A stretch of DNA of 64,000 bases from Litomosoides sigmodontis (lineage: Eukaryota; Nematoda; Chromadorea; Rhabditida; Onchocercidae), in contig OY718805.1 in NCBI GenBank assembly GCA_963070105.1, positions 8,900,152-8,964,151 of the forward strand, read 5' to 3'. The notes beneath the pieces are model-generated. The model ran no database searches. It worked only from the letters and a program-made list of their open reading frames with translations, and was not told the DNA's origin. The number at the start of each line of letters is the position of its first letter. The first letter of the stretch is position 1. Position numbers and translations under genes: made by a program. Shown here piece by piece: positions 25,801-46,900 of the stretch.

Positions 25801-27464
25801 CTCTACTTTACTTTACTTTACTTTATTTTATTTTATTTTATTTTTATTTTACTCTATTTTTTATTTTATTTTATTTTTTATTTTATTTTATTTTTTGTTT
25901 TATTTTATTTTTTATTTTATTTTATTTTTTGTTTTATTTTATTTTTTATTTTATTTTATTTTTTATTTTATTTTATTTTTTATTTTATTTTATTTTTTAT
26001 TTTATTTTATTTTTTATTTTATTTTATTTTTTATTTTATTTTATTTTTTATTTTATTTTATTTTTTATTTTATTTTATTTTTTATTTTATTTTATTTTTT
26101 ATTTTATTTTATTTTTTATTTTATTTTATTTTTTATTTTATTTTATTTTTTATTTTATTTTATTTTTTATTTTATTTTATTTTTTATTTTATTTTATTTT
26201 TTATTTTATTTTATTTTTTATTTTATTTTATATTTTATTTTATTTTATTTTTTATTTTATTTTATTTTTTATTTTATTTTATTTTTTATTTTATTTTATT
26301 TTTTATTTTATTTTATTTTTTATTTTATTTTATTTTTTATTTTATTTTATTTTTTATTTTATTTTATATCTACTTCTTCTTACCTTTATTATTATTATTA
26401 CTGGAAATCTTCCCACAAAAAAAAACAAATTTTATCCTTAACACCATGGAACTCATAAAATTAGTCTGCGAAAATTCCATAAAAGATGGAACTCCTCTAC
26501 TGCACAGATGTAAATCTCAGTGACAGATTCGTTTTCAATTTCCAATATGTTTGAGGATAAATAAACACTGTAAAATATCAATTTATTACTATTATTTTTG
26601 TTATTATTATTATTATTTTATTATCAATTGATTTTTGCAGTGATAGTAATTATTCTTTGCAAAATATTAATTATCAGATGAAACAAATAATAGCTGAAAA
26701 CATTTTTGAATGATTTTAGGCGAGGGCTCAAATAACTTTTGAGTGATCGCCCATCAACCCTTGTTGCATAACGATAATAGTAGCAATAACAGTAGCAGCG
26801 ATAATAATAATTAATAATAATAATAAAATAAATATAATAAAACAAATAATTTGAGTATTGAAATTGCGGACACTTTTAAGAGTATAACTTGAAACCTGAA
26901 AATAAGACCCGGAAGAGGTATGAAGTAATAGCATCGTTAATTACAATGTTTCGCGCAACATTCCGACACAACTCATTCATTTCCGTAATTTCCCCGATCC
27001 GATCGTACGATCACCTACACTATTGCTGGTTGGGGGAAAGACACAAAAAAAAGGCCTGAACAATTCGTGGCACTTTGGCAGTGATTTTAAAATATAGATT
27101 TCCTAAATGAATTGAATTCTCTTTTATCATGTGAAAATTATACTGCCAAATTTAAATAGATATATTCTTTATTTTAAAAAAAAAAAATTAATTTAATTAA
27201 ATTCCGTTTTCTTTGTTCGAACAGAAAGAAGAAAGGATTGTGCTTATATTTAGTGATAATGATGAAATGATTAAATTAGTGGAAGAGATGTTTCAGAAAA
27301 TTTACAGCAATCTCTTCCGCCTAATTAACCGACGAAAAAATTCATCATTAATTTCCACTGTTGCAGCATTAACAGCACTGATGAAACGTGGTGAAACGTT
27401 AACTGAGAAGTGTTGCATAAATCGATGCTCATTTGAAGATATGAAGTCATTTTGTTGCGATTGA
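22858..27464 (+). CDS. Insulin-like peptide precursor
   Basis: Secreted insulin-family precursor, expected to act on a DAF-2-type receptor. Exon 1 starts at ATG 22858 and encodes a hydrophobic signal (about residues 10-22), a long pro-region, then the B-chain: [18 protein letters not shown], residues 114-131, Cys at 116, 128 and 131. The last exon, 27225-27464, encodes a C-peptide region, a KR site and the A-chain [19 protein letters not shown]. Three B-chain plus five A-chain Cys permit a fourth disulfide beyond the classical three. The exon 1 end is unclear. Donor GTCAGT after 23274 is in phase with 27225 and gives 218 aa. The better donor GTAAGT after 23290, which retains a KR cleavage site, is in phase 1 and would need another exon. 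The ATG was preferred to an in-frame GTG at 22831. The intron holds a 1.7 kb compound microsatellite. Confidence 0.88.
24658..26369. repeat. 1.7-kb compound microsatellite inside the insulin-like gene intron
   Basis: Consecutive blocks of related short units: TTTATA hexamers (about 24658-24880), a patch of TTTACA/TGTACA variants (to about 24945), TTTATA again (to about 25293), TTCATA (to about 25420), TTTAC pentamers with some TTTTTAC and CTCTAC variants (about 25437-25835), then a 17-bp unit of two TTTTA and one TTTTTTA (to about 26369). The long open frames across it (284, 519 and 336 codons) are artefacts of the repeat and are not genes. Confidence 0.97.
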
Positions 27465-28092
27465 AATTCTTCCTCATTCTTATCACAAATGATAAGAAGA
27501 CGTACGACGGTGACGTAAAGTGAAGCTACAAAGGATGGAGCAGAAGAAAGGGAAGGATTGAGGAAAGGTGCGACAAAAAAAACGGATGGGAATTACTGCT
27601 ATGCAACGCTGCCAACAAAAAAAAAAATAAAACAAAACAAAGCAAACTTTTACAACTGTAATTTACTCTCTTCTTCCGCTCTATGCAAATCTATTGCACT
27701 GTTTTATTGTTTTCAGTAGTCTGTATCTCTCTCTCTCTCCCTCTCTCTCTCTCTCTGTGTGTGTGTAGGTATTTCCAATTTCCATTTCTATTTCAATTTA
27801 ACTTTGTTTGATGCAGCTATTTTTTTTTGCCCCTCTTCCTCACTTCCTTTTTGCCTTTTACGAGAAGTTTGTTAATTTTGAAAGCACAAATGTTGCGATT
27901 ACTATTTTGTGCGGGGGAGGAGGAAGCGGAGGAGGAGGGAAGAGAGAGAGAGAGAGAGAGAGAAGATGAATTTCAAATTCACAATTATTATGGGTTTTCC
28001 TTTCCTATTGATGAATGAATGGATTAATGCTAAAGAAAGTAGCAAATTGCAACTAATGATATATTGATAAGGAAAAGAAAGGAGGAGGAAAG

Positions 28093-28123
<31 letters not shown>

Positions 28124-28313
28124 GAGGGATTAGTGAATGATACGAAAATGACAATTTCTCATTTTGTTATAAATTTCGAATTCATTCGCTCAAGGACAAA
28201 TATGCTTGTGATTTTCTGCAAATTTTGCGGAAATTTTCAAGACAAAAAAGGATCTTACAACGAAAGGTCAAAGATCCCACCGCCGTGTTCTAGCAAATAT
28301 TTCATTGGAAATA

Positions 28314-28400
28314 GCAGTAGCGGTAGCAGTAGCAGTAGCAGTAGCAGTAGCAGTAGCAGTAGCAGTAGCAGTAGCAGTAGCAGTAGTAGTAGTAATAGCA
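28314..28400. repeat. AGTAGC hexanucleotide repeat
   Basis: About 12-14 tandem AGTAGC units decaying into AGT/AAT variants up to about 28445. They generate a poly-Ser frame that has no start context or splice support. Confidence 0.93.
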
Positions 28401-31400
28401 GTAGCAGTAGTAGGTGTAGTAGCAGTATTAGATGTAGCAGCAGTATTAAATGAAGTACTGTATTAGATGCAGCAATAGTAGTAGTACTAATTTATAATCG
28501 AATGAATTAATTTCAAATTAGCTTATAAATGTGTTTGAATTTTTTGTGATCACAGATTCTTCTACTTTTGGGGCTGATATTTGTGCATTGTGGGGATAAC
28601 CGATCAGTGTGTATTAAGCATTTCCAATAGGTACATTTCCAATCAACCGTAATAATACAAAATTATAATTTTTCGTGAATTATTAATACTTACTTCGTGC
28701 TCAATTTCCAATTATATTACCAATTAATTATCATTTTGAGAGTGTTAGTCCCAGTTTATATTGTTGATTTATTTGACAAAATTATCACACATATCATTTC
28801 ACTTTTGTTTATTTTTTTTGTTTTTAATTAACCTTTTTTTTTTCTTTTATTATTTTGTCAACAAAATTTCACGCAATAATTCCTTGAAATTCCATCCAAA
28901 ACAGCAACAACAATAGCAAAATTCAATTCTTTGTCCTTGGAAGATCAATTGCATAAAAATTTAAGGATGAAATTTTGAGAGAAATTGTATGTGACAGGTG
29001 AAATCTTTCATTTCCCTATATCAATTTCATTTATTGCTTCATACTCTTTCTTTGAAATTCATGAAATGTTAAAATTTCCATTGCTTTTCCTTTTCCCTTC
29101 CTTTCCTTTTGTTTTGTTTTATTTATAAATGAAATCTCATCGTCTATCAGATCATGAATTGCCGCTCATTAATTTGGGAAAGATTTGAGTGTGGTAGGGA
29201 TGGGAGGAGTGCAGAGAGAGAGAGAGAGAGAGGGAGAGAAAGAGCGAGAGAGAAAGAGAAAATAATTTTTGAGCTAATATACTTTCTCTTGATAACTTAA
29301 CAAAAAAAAAAAAAAGGAACAATGACGAAAGACAGATATGCGATATTGTTGTAGTGGAAAAAATTAAAATTGAACTATCATCTTGCTCCTATCATTCATT
29401 ATCGGCTAGAAATTGCATTTGTTCTTTTTTTCTCTCTCCTTTCAACCATTCATTATTTTTGCAATAACGTGAAAAACGTCTTATGAGCTTATCATCACGC
29501 TGTCAACTTGTCGTCACGTTGCCCTGTAGTGATTGACCCTTCCAGTGTTACTCATGCCGGAATGATAGAGTGATTGTTGTGAGTGAAAATATTCGTTTTA
29601 GATCTGATCCAATCATCAATCACAACTGATTGATAATTTTCTAAAAGAAAAAAGAAATTGTTATTAAGGAAAAATTTATTGTTTTGTTTTGTTTTGCTTT
29701 TTTTTGTTTATTTATTTACTTTTTTTTTTTGTTTTTGTTGTTTTTTTTCTAAATTTTTTTCTATTTTAATTTACAGTAATGCTTGAATTATTACATTTTA
29801 ATCAAAAAATTAACACTTTCACTTCATTATTTCACTCTTTTCCTTTTCCCTTTCCTTTCCCCCCCTTTTTTTGCAATCTTTTCAGAGGAAGGAAAGAAAG
29901 AATTCAAATCAGCTTAGCACCACCTACTGTATGCTAGAACTAAGGAAGCAAAGTTTTTTGCAAATTCTCCATTTTACATTTGATTTTGATCGCTCCTTGA
30001 AAAGGCGTTAATTTTTAGATAATTAAAGATCTTTTCCATCTTCCTTCCTCTTCCTCCTCCTCCTCCTCCTAAATGATCGTCATTGTTTTTCATTAATATT
30101 TAAAAAAAAAGAAAAAATTTAATTAATTACGATTGTTGTCGTTGTTGTTGCACTCTACAATCGTTAGTTCCTCTCATTCAATCACATACAACAATTTATC
30201 AATTATCAATTATCAACTGAGTACTTTGCTTGTTCCTTATCTTTCACGCATACGGATGATAGTACTCAGTGATTAGGCAAAAAAAAAGGAAAGGAAAGAA
30301 AGAAAAAAGAAAGAAAGAGAAATAAAGAAAGAAAGAAAGAAATTTGTTACATTCAAGCAAACTCTCTCTATTTTTACAAATAATGAGTGGAAGAGAAAAA
30401 AGTAGAAAAGTGAATGGGGGGAAGGGAGTGAATGATTGTTTTTTTCTTTGGAGCGGGGGAGGGGAATGTTTCATTTGACAATGAAATGAAAACTGTTAGT
30501 GAGAAATTTTTTTATGCAAAAAACAAAAATTAATAACAATATGTTAGCTGAGAGAAAATTAGCTAAGAATAATTGAATTGCTAATTATCAATCATCAATT
30601 CTCTAAAATTATTTCTTATTTATTTCACTTACAATGCTTCCTCCATTCATCATCATTTCATTGCGTTTTGCAAAAAAAAAAAGAGAAACAAAATTTTTCA
30701 AATTTAAATTCATCAATAACTGATAAACGTTACAGAAAATGTTTCGCCGTTCTCTCGCACACCATTTCTCATATTCAATTACTTTTACTTTTAAATACAT
30801 ACTACCTATCACTTCTACTACAACTACAATTGCTACTGCTTACTGCTACCGCTACAACCATCACTATCATTGTTATCACCATCACTATCACCTACTAATC
30901 ACCGACGGAGGAAAAAATGCGAAAAATGATGATACTAGGAATATGTTAGGTAAATGCGTTGTTGCCTTCATCTCATCTCTGAGAGTCGAAAGCATTATCA
31001 CCGATCGTAACCGATCACATCGCAGACAGTCTTTGATCTCATTTGCATATTTCAAATTTTCTTTTCAACTTTCCTTACAAAATTGTTTATTTGATAAATG
31101 CATAAACGTTTCCAATAATTCATTTTTTGGTTTGTGATCTCATTTGCAAACAATTTCCATATGATTATTACTATTATTATTTCTTTGCATTCATCATTGC
31201 TCGTTTCCAAATTCATATTTTGTTAAATAATTAATGAATTTTTGAATACTTACACAAATTTCATTGCACAAGAAATACCGGAAATATTTCCGATAAGAAG
31301 TATAACATTCCTTTCCGGTTCCCCTTTTTCTTTTCGTTTTTCATTGAACAAATTTACATGAAATCTACTATGGATGATGGCAATAAACACGACAATAGAC

Positions 31401-32365
31401 TTCTTTGCCTATCTCATATCTCAATCGCTTTTGCAGCACTCGATTGCAAGGCATGCTACGCGTTGACGTGAAAAGATTTTCACGTGAAAGTTATCGCAAA
31501 CGTGTAGAAACAGCACACATCATATCAGTATGTTTAACGACTGCAATATTTCTTGATTGAATTATGGAATGCATAAAAAAAAACTGGCAGAGTAATAAAC
31601 TGTTGAGACTTTTCTATCTGGAATTTTCCGAAATTTCAAACTTTGATTTGACATCTTTATTGACCGATTTATTTAAATCAAATATAATGATGCATTTGCT
31701 ACAATAATTCAATATGTACAGTATGCTAAACTTTATTCACTCGGTTGAAATAAAAATTTTGCAATTTCTGCAAACAATGAAATTTGGGCGGAAGAAAAAT
31801 TGAAATTTAAGTAGCGATTGATTTTTGATCCAATTTCTGCCCCTCTCTCTCTCTCCGTCTTTCTCTCTCTCTCTCTCTCATTCTGTCCCCTAACATAAGG
31901 CTTCTTTTATGGTTGAAAAAAAAAGTGTAGAAATGTTTGAGTGAAGTCTCTGTATGAGCGCTGAGATGATGGCGGTGATGCTAAACAGTCATTAAATAAA
32001 TAAAAAGAAAGTGAAGGGAACTTTCATGAAGTTTTTGAAGAAATGAACAGTTTTTAAATAAAACAAACAATGAAATGTCAGCTATTAATAATTAACAAGT
32101 AATAAACGACAAATAACGACAAATGAAATTAGACGAACAATTAATTACTTAACCGATAAACAATAATAATAATAGCAAATAATAATGATGACGTAATAAC
32201 AGTAATAGCATTAAATAATCATGAATAAATAAATAAACAGTGATTGACGGATGGAAAAGAATTTGAGGAATTTTCGGGTATTATGTTTATCCGAAAGTGA
32301 ATAATTTACCTTTTACCCTTACACCTATCGGTGTTTATAAACATGTTTATAAACATATTACGACA

Positions 32366-32380
32366 CACACGCACACACAC

Positions 32381-32469
<89 letters not shown>

Positions 32470-32652
32470 AATTACATATTTACTTAAAGCTATGACGACA
32501 ATTGAAGAACACGTTTCCATCACTGTTGCCGCCGTTGTAGCATAATATGAATACTGTTAAATGTTACAAATAACTTTGAAAATAGTGAGGGAAATTAACT
32601 GAAATTAGCAGAGATACTTAATAAAAAGAAAAACACAGACGCACACACATAT

Positions 32653-32704
<52 letters not shown>
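32366..32704. repeat. Two CA dinucleotide blocks
   Basis: A (CA)n tract of about 100 bp (32366-32464) and a second of about 50 bp (32654-32704) are separated by about 190 bp of unique sequence. Both have CGCACA variants at their left edges. Confidence 0.93.
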
Positions 32705-32708
<4 letters not shown>

Positions 32709-33401
32709 GTAGGTGTACAAACGAGATAATTTTTGCACATAAATTTCGAAATTAAATTATATCGAAGTAGATCAAAATTAGTTACCTATAACTAAATTTT
32801 GTTCATTCTTATTATCGATAAACACATCGATCAATCGATGAAATAAAAATGGAAAATGGGAGGGTGTGGAAAAGGCAGTGAAGCGTGATGTGCTCATTTC
32901 ATTAAATGACAATTGATAATTAGCTACAGAGCTATCTATCAAAATTGAATTAAATTAAATTAAGAATTGCTCGGCACTATCAGTTGGTTAAAATTCAATT
33001 TTGATCATTTATCAATAAATCAAATAAATGTGAGCAAATTAGTTAAAGAACGAAGGGAAATTTTTTTCGCTTTTGCCTTGTCTGCACAAAATCATTAATT
33101 TTTAGTTGCACAAACTTCTCACTAACTAATTAATCAGTTAATTAATTAATCGCAAGTAAACATACGACTGGAAAGGGAAAGAACACGTTAAGTTAATTAC
33201 TTGTTTAATAAAACTAAAATGCTTACTTTAAATTTCAACACATTAATTTCAATCATTGCACAAATTCAATATTAAAAAAAGCAGTTGCTAAGTTGCTTCA
33301 TAGAATGTTCATAACAATTTTACCTTGATTTTCAGAAAATATTATGGCTAAAAGCTTGAAATAGCAAATACCAATTCCGTGAAATAATTAATAATAATTA
33401 A

Positions 33402-34187
33402 CATTAATAATAATAATTAATAATAATAATTAATAATAATAATTAATAATAATAATTAATAATAATAATTAATAATAATAATTAATAATAATAATTAATA
33501 ATAATAATTAATAATAATAATTAATAATAATAATTAATAATAATAATTAATAATAATAATTAATAATAATAATTAATAATAATAATTAATAACAATAATT
33601 AATAATAATAATTAATAATAATAATTAATAATAATAATTAATAATAATAATTAATAATAATAATTAATAATAATAATTAATAATAATAATTAATAATAAT
33701 AATTAATAATAATAATTAATAATAATAATTAATAATAATAATTAATAATAATAATTAATAATAATAATTAATAATAATAATTAATAATAATAATTAATAA
33801 TAATAATTAATAATAATAATTAATAATAATAATTAATAATAATAATTAATAATAATAATTAATAATAATAATTAATAATAATAATTAATAATAATAATTA
33901 ATAATAATAATTAATAATAATAATAATTAATAATAATATTTAATAATAATAATAATAATAATTAATAATAATAATTAATAATAATAATTAATAATAATAA
34001 TTAATAATAATAATTAATAATAATAATTAATAATAATAATTAATAATAATAATTAATAATAATAATTAATAATAATAATTAATAATAATAATTAATAATA
34101 ATAATTAATAATAATAATTAATAATAATAATTAATAATAATAATTAATAATAATAATTAATAATAATAATTAATAATAATAATTAAT
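33402..34187. repeat. 13-bp AT-only minisatellite
   Basis: A 13-bp unit (ATTAATAATAATA) is repeated about 60 times with very few changes: one AAC variant near 33592 and a disturbed stretch near 33920-33960. It contains only A and T and decays at the right end into AATATT-type units. It lies about 0.8 kb before the M8 gene. Confidence 0.95.
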
Positions 34188-34962
34188 ATTAAAAATTAAT
34201 ATTAATAATTAATATTAACAATTAATAATAATTATTAATAATTATTAGTAATAATAAAATAATTATTATTATTAATTATTAATATTAATTAGTAATAATA
34301 ATTAATAGTAATTTATGATAATAACAAAAAGTAATAATAATGTAAATAATGATAGAAATAATAATAATAATAGTAAGAATAATAATAATAATAATAATTA
34401 ATAGTAATAAAATGCTAGTAGTATATGAAAAAATGAACAAATGAATGGATGGATGATGATAACGTTGATGACAGCTCAATTTTAGTTTTCATTTAATGAA
34501 GCATTTTAGAAGGCATAAATTTCGTTTTTTTATTAAGCGAATATGCCTGATATTTAAATATGAAATGAATGTATGATTTTTTTGTGAATTGCTGTTCTTA
34601 ACGTGTTATTTGTGTTATTTGTGTTATTTGCATATTTTGCCTTTTTTTTACAATTAAAGTGATGAAAGTGAAACTTTTCATTGATCAAGAAAAGATTCTC
34701 TCCCTCTCTCTCTCTCTCTCTCTCCCTCTCAAAGTTGTGTGCTACAATGAAGCGACTGTGCTAATATTTACAAATGCACCAAATTTCAAAAAAAAAGAAC
34801 TGCAAAAATATTTTTCATTTTCTTTTCGCTTTTTTTTTATTGGCAAAAAAAAATGATTCAGCGAACTGATAGGTTATTTATTGGAAATTTTTTCAACATT
34901 AAATAAATATAAATCATTTTTTCGCTCCACTTTTTTTTCGGAAAATTTGTCAATTACAAACG

Positions 34963-43468
<8,506 letters not shown>

Positions 43469-43901
43469 AGATAGAATCTTTGATTGATGGTTTCATTCAA
43501 ATTTGTAATGAAAATAATGAACGCAGAATGTCGACATTCTAACAACTATCGCGTGTAAAAAATAAACTATCAAGGTCAGCTCTAATTCTGTTTCCTAATA
43601 ATTAATTATATATCGCATACATCAGATTGGGCTTTAGACGCAAACTCAGATCCAACATATACGCTCGAATTGCACATATTTGGATCAGGGTCGGGTATAT
43701 TTGAAAAAGATATACTGCAAATCGAAATATTGGTACTTCGGATATGTAGAGAAAGTGACACGCACAAATATACGGGCGTCGAAATCAATGAAATAGGCGC
43801 AAACCACCCTAAAAGAGGAATAACTTATATAAATGCACTAATTTTCTGAACTTAAGATTAGTAAACATGTACAAGTGTATTGAGAGATAGATAGATAGAC
43901 C
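43469..43901. other. Convergent intergenic gap between M8 and PIGG
   Basis: A 433-bp gap between the stop codons of two convergent genes. It must hold both 3' ends. AATAAA-like signals are present near 43560 for the plus-strand gene. No exon was seen. Confidence 0.55.
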
Positions 43902-46900
43902 TCATATATTAAATTTATCAAAAATGTAAATTAAAATGTTAACCACTGTGAGTATCACAAGATGAGAGAGTTCATAGAGAAATTTTGGAGCAAAAACAGA
44001 CCAAACGAAGAGATGATAACGTTGAATATACAGAGATAACAAACACAATGACATATTTAGATGTAACACAGAACACATCCAGCAAAGCAGTGAATTTCGC
44101 TTCTGTGGTAGTGAATTCGATGTGACAGATTTTCCAACCAAATATTGCCGCCAGCCAAATATCGTTAATAACGGTCCAGAATACGTATTGAGTACAATTT
44201 GTACAGCGATTCGTATCGGCTGATAAGTTTCGACACCTGCAAATCCAGTCGCAATGTCGATTGTTGAAAGATTATTCGAATTACCCTGTAACCAAGATCA
44301 AAATTAAGATCCTTTATGTTGAATATGCTATTGATTATAATACTACGTTTTAAAAAGCATCGAGACATGCAATGACTAATGCATTGAGTAAAGTTTTAGA
44401 AAATACAATACTATAAGGAATTTACATTAAAAAAAAAACTGAATTAGCTATTCCTTGCTGTAACGAGGATCAATCCTTTCCTTCCTGCTTTATACTTATG
44501 AAACCTAAATTACAAGTAATGATAGCTCCATTACTAACGTAAGCAGACGATCAAGATTAAGTCACACGTCCAGGATTCACTTTATAGTTTTATGACCATT
44601 TTGGACCATTATCAAGTCCATTAATCTCTAACTGTGGTCATCTCTAACTACATTTAGCTGACCAACAAATTAAAAAATACTTCATCGGCTAGGCCCAAAC
44701 CACCGTTCAAAAAAGCAAACAGCATAACCCATTGAAAAAACAATCATTAAAGCAGTAATGTACGAAAAAAGGAAACACTTTCGATAACCACGTAATACTT
44801 ACCAAATAAAAGAAAGAGGAGAAGATAGCAAGGATAACTACGAATGGTGTTGCATCAGTCCAAGCCAAACAATATCCCAGAATCAATTGTAGAATACAAA
44901 GTGGCAGATTATATGTTCGCATGATTAGGATTGTCCAGACAGTTAAGCTCAAGAATAAGTCGCGAAGTAATAGCAACAAAAATATATTCAACAGAAATAC
45001 CACCAAAAATATTGCCCTGTAAAATGTGACGTTGGAAGTATTTTGCAGTACACAAGAATTATAAGCCTATTTAAATGAAAAATAGACTAAAAACCTGTTC
45101 ACTCTAATTTTAACCGCAAATCTTGGCTCTAAGTTATAAGAAGGCCGAGCTATCACTCACTTAAATAATTTGACTACAAAATCTATTAAAACATCACCAA
45201 AGTTATCTCTTCAGTGTTTCAAATAAAACAATTACGCTACATTCATTTAAGTATAAGTATATTTCGTTTGCTGTAGCGCCATCGAAAAAATAAACTAAAT
45301 TTTAGAACATCGTAGATCATCAAACTTACTCGGATTTATAATATTGAGCTAAAAACGTTCCCAACAGAATAACTAGTATTAACAAACGCATAAGCCACAT
45401 GTGATCCGTTTTTTTGTCATAACATGAAATGAATCCAATACCAATCAACAGTAGAGAAAACGAACAGAAAATGAAGCGCAAAATGCTGAACTGTTTTCTG
45501 CAATAAATCAAATACTTCAAAAATTAGAAAAATCCACAAATAACAAAGATCGCCCTAACACTATCACTTGATCTTTTTTCATATACTTGTTAACCATAAG
45601 AATTAACTACCAAGCTGGTTTTTTAATCACACAGCTATTATTTTGAATACTATGCATTCTGATAATCCAATAATCAGTGCTTTTTCCACAGCATACAAAA
45701 AAATTACGATGAAATGCCGAAGTTCCTTTCCTTCTGCAGCATTTTTGTTGGACCGTACAATTTAACATTCAAAAAATGAATAAAAATATGAATTGCAAAG
45801 CAATTGATAAAAATGAAAAATATAAACCTACAGTAAAGATGAAAAATCAGGTATATCTTTGGAATCCCCAATGCTTGTTAAAATCTCGTAAAAGTTCATC
45901 ACATTAGCTAGAAAAAATAAAACATTGGGTTTAACGCAATCGGGACCGGTAAAAAATTAGCCAAAGAAGCAAAAATAGAAGTTTTTTGTTTCATTGATAT
46001 TGGAAGTTCAACAACATTTGCCTCTCTTCAAAAAGATATTCATTGATTAAAAATCACTGAACGTAATACATAAGCAAATTGAGATTCAGCAATGAAAATG
46101 GAGTCATCAAAATGTTTTTCGATGACTTAAAAACCATGAAATTTTCAGGTGTTACTATTCGAAAAATATCATATTATCATCTCTACCGTCAGGCTAGTGC
46201 TCACTCTTGAAAGTGTTTGAAATAAAATGGAAGTGTTAAAGATATTTTGAAAACTAGAAAGTTCAGATGGAAATGAGGGATAATTTACTACTGTTGCTGC
46301 TGCTGCTACGATTCTCCAGTATCCAACGTCGTCGATTTGATTCTGTGTAACCACGGCATAACCGATGAATTACTATCAAAAAAAATAATAATATCATCTT
46401 CCGGAATTTCACTGTATTACTGTGATGAACACTGAAATGCAAAATATAGCTATGTTCCATATTATTTTCTTACATCGTAAGTCAGAAGTGACAATGACAA
46501 AGGACTTTCTTTAACATATTGTCGCTGTTTCGCAAATTTTGTCTCATTAAATTCTGATGAATTGGTGGTAACGGAAAGAAGGAATTAAACTTGCCTTCCG
46601 TTACGATTGCGCAACCAAGCATGAAATTCTTCCATAAGCATAGCAAAAAGGCAAGACGAGAAAAAGAAGTAACTGCAAAAATAAACGATGCAAAACTTAT
46701 TAGTATATGACTCAAATCCACATCAAATGCAATATTTGTGTAAGAAATCCCCCTTGAAAACCTTTAAAATTATGCAGAAAAGGCCAAAGAGTAAATGATT
46801 TCGATTTCTTGAAATTTCATTTAATCGCAACAGAAAATAAACAAAGTTCGTTTTTTTTCGTGGCGAAGTACCAAAAGTATTGCACGAAAGGTAACTAATA

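Larger units (their letters stand above)
27465..34962. other. 7.5 kb without recognised genes between the insulin-like and M8 genes
   Basis: AT-rich DNA with GA/CT tracts (near 27727-27755, 27942-27962, 28096-28115, 29214-29232, 31844-31880, 34698-34725), two CA blocks and the minisatellite listed separately. A frame at 30739-31137 is Tyr/His/Thr-rich repeat-derived sequence without splice support. I see no tRNA or transposon protein. Confidence 0.5.

Noticed and set aside
24564..26458. Long frames of Asn-Ile, Leu-Tyr and Phe-Thr repeats on both strands
   Set aside because: They come from the compound hexamer/pentamer microsatellite in the insulin-like gene intron.
28064..28453. Arg-Glu and poly-Ser frame of 129 codons
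   Set aside because: It is built from a GA tract and AGTAGC repeats, with no splice or family support.
30739..31137. 132-codon Thr/Tyr/His-rich frame
   Set aside because: Low-complexity AC/AT-rich sequence with no family resemblance or splice sites in phase.
46474..46580. Possible extra PIGG exon (FNETKFAKQRQYVKESPLS...)
   Set aside because: It has an acceptor and a GTAAGA donor, but its entry and exit phases do not fit both neighbours; exon 12 joins exon 13 directly in phase.
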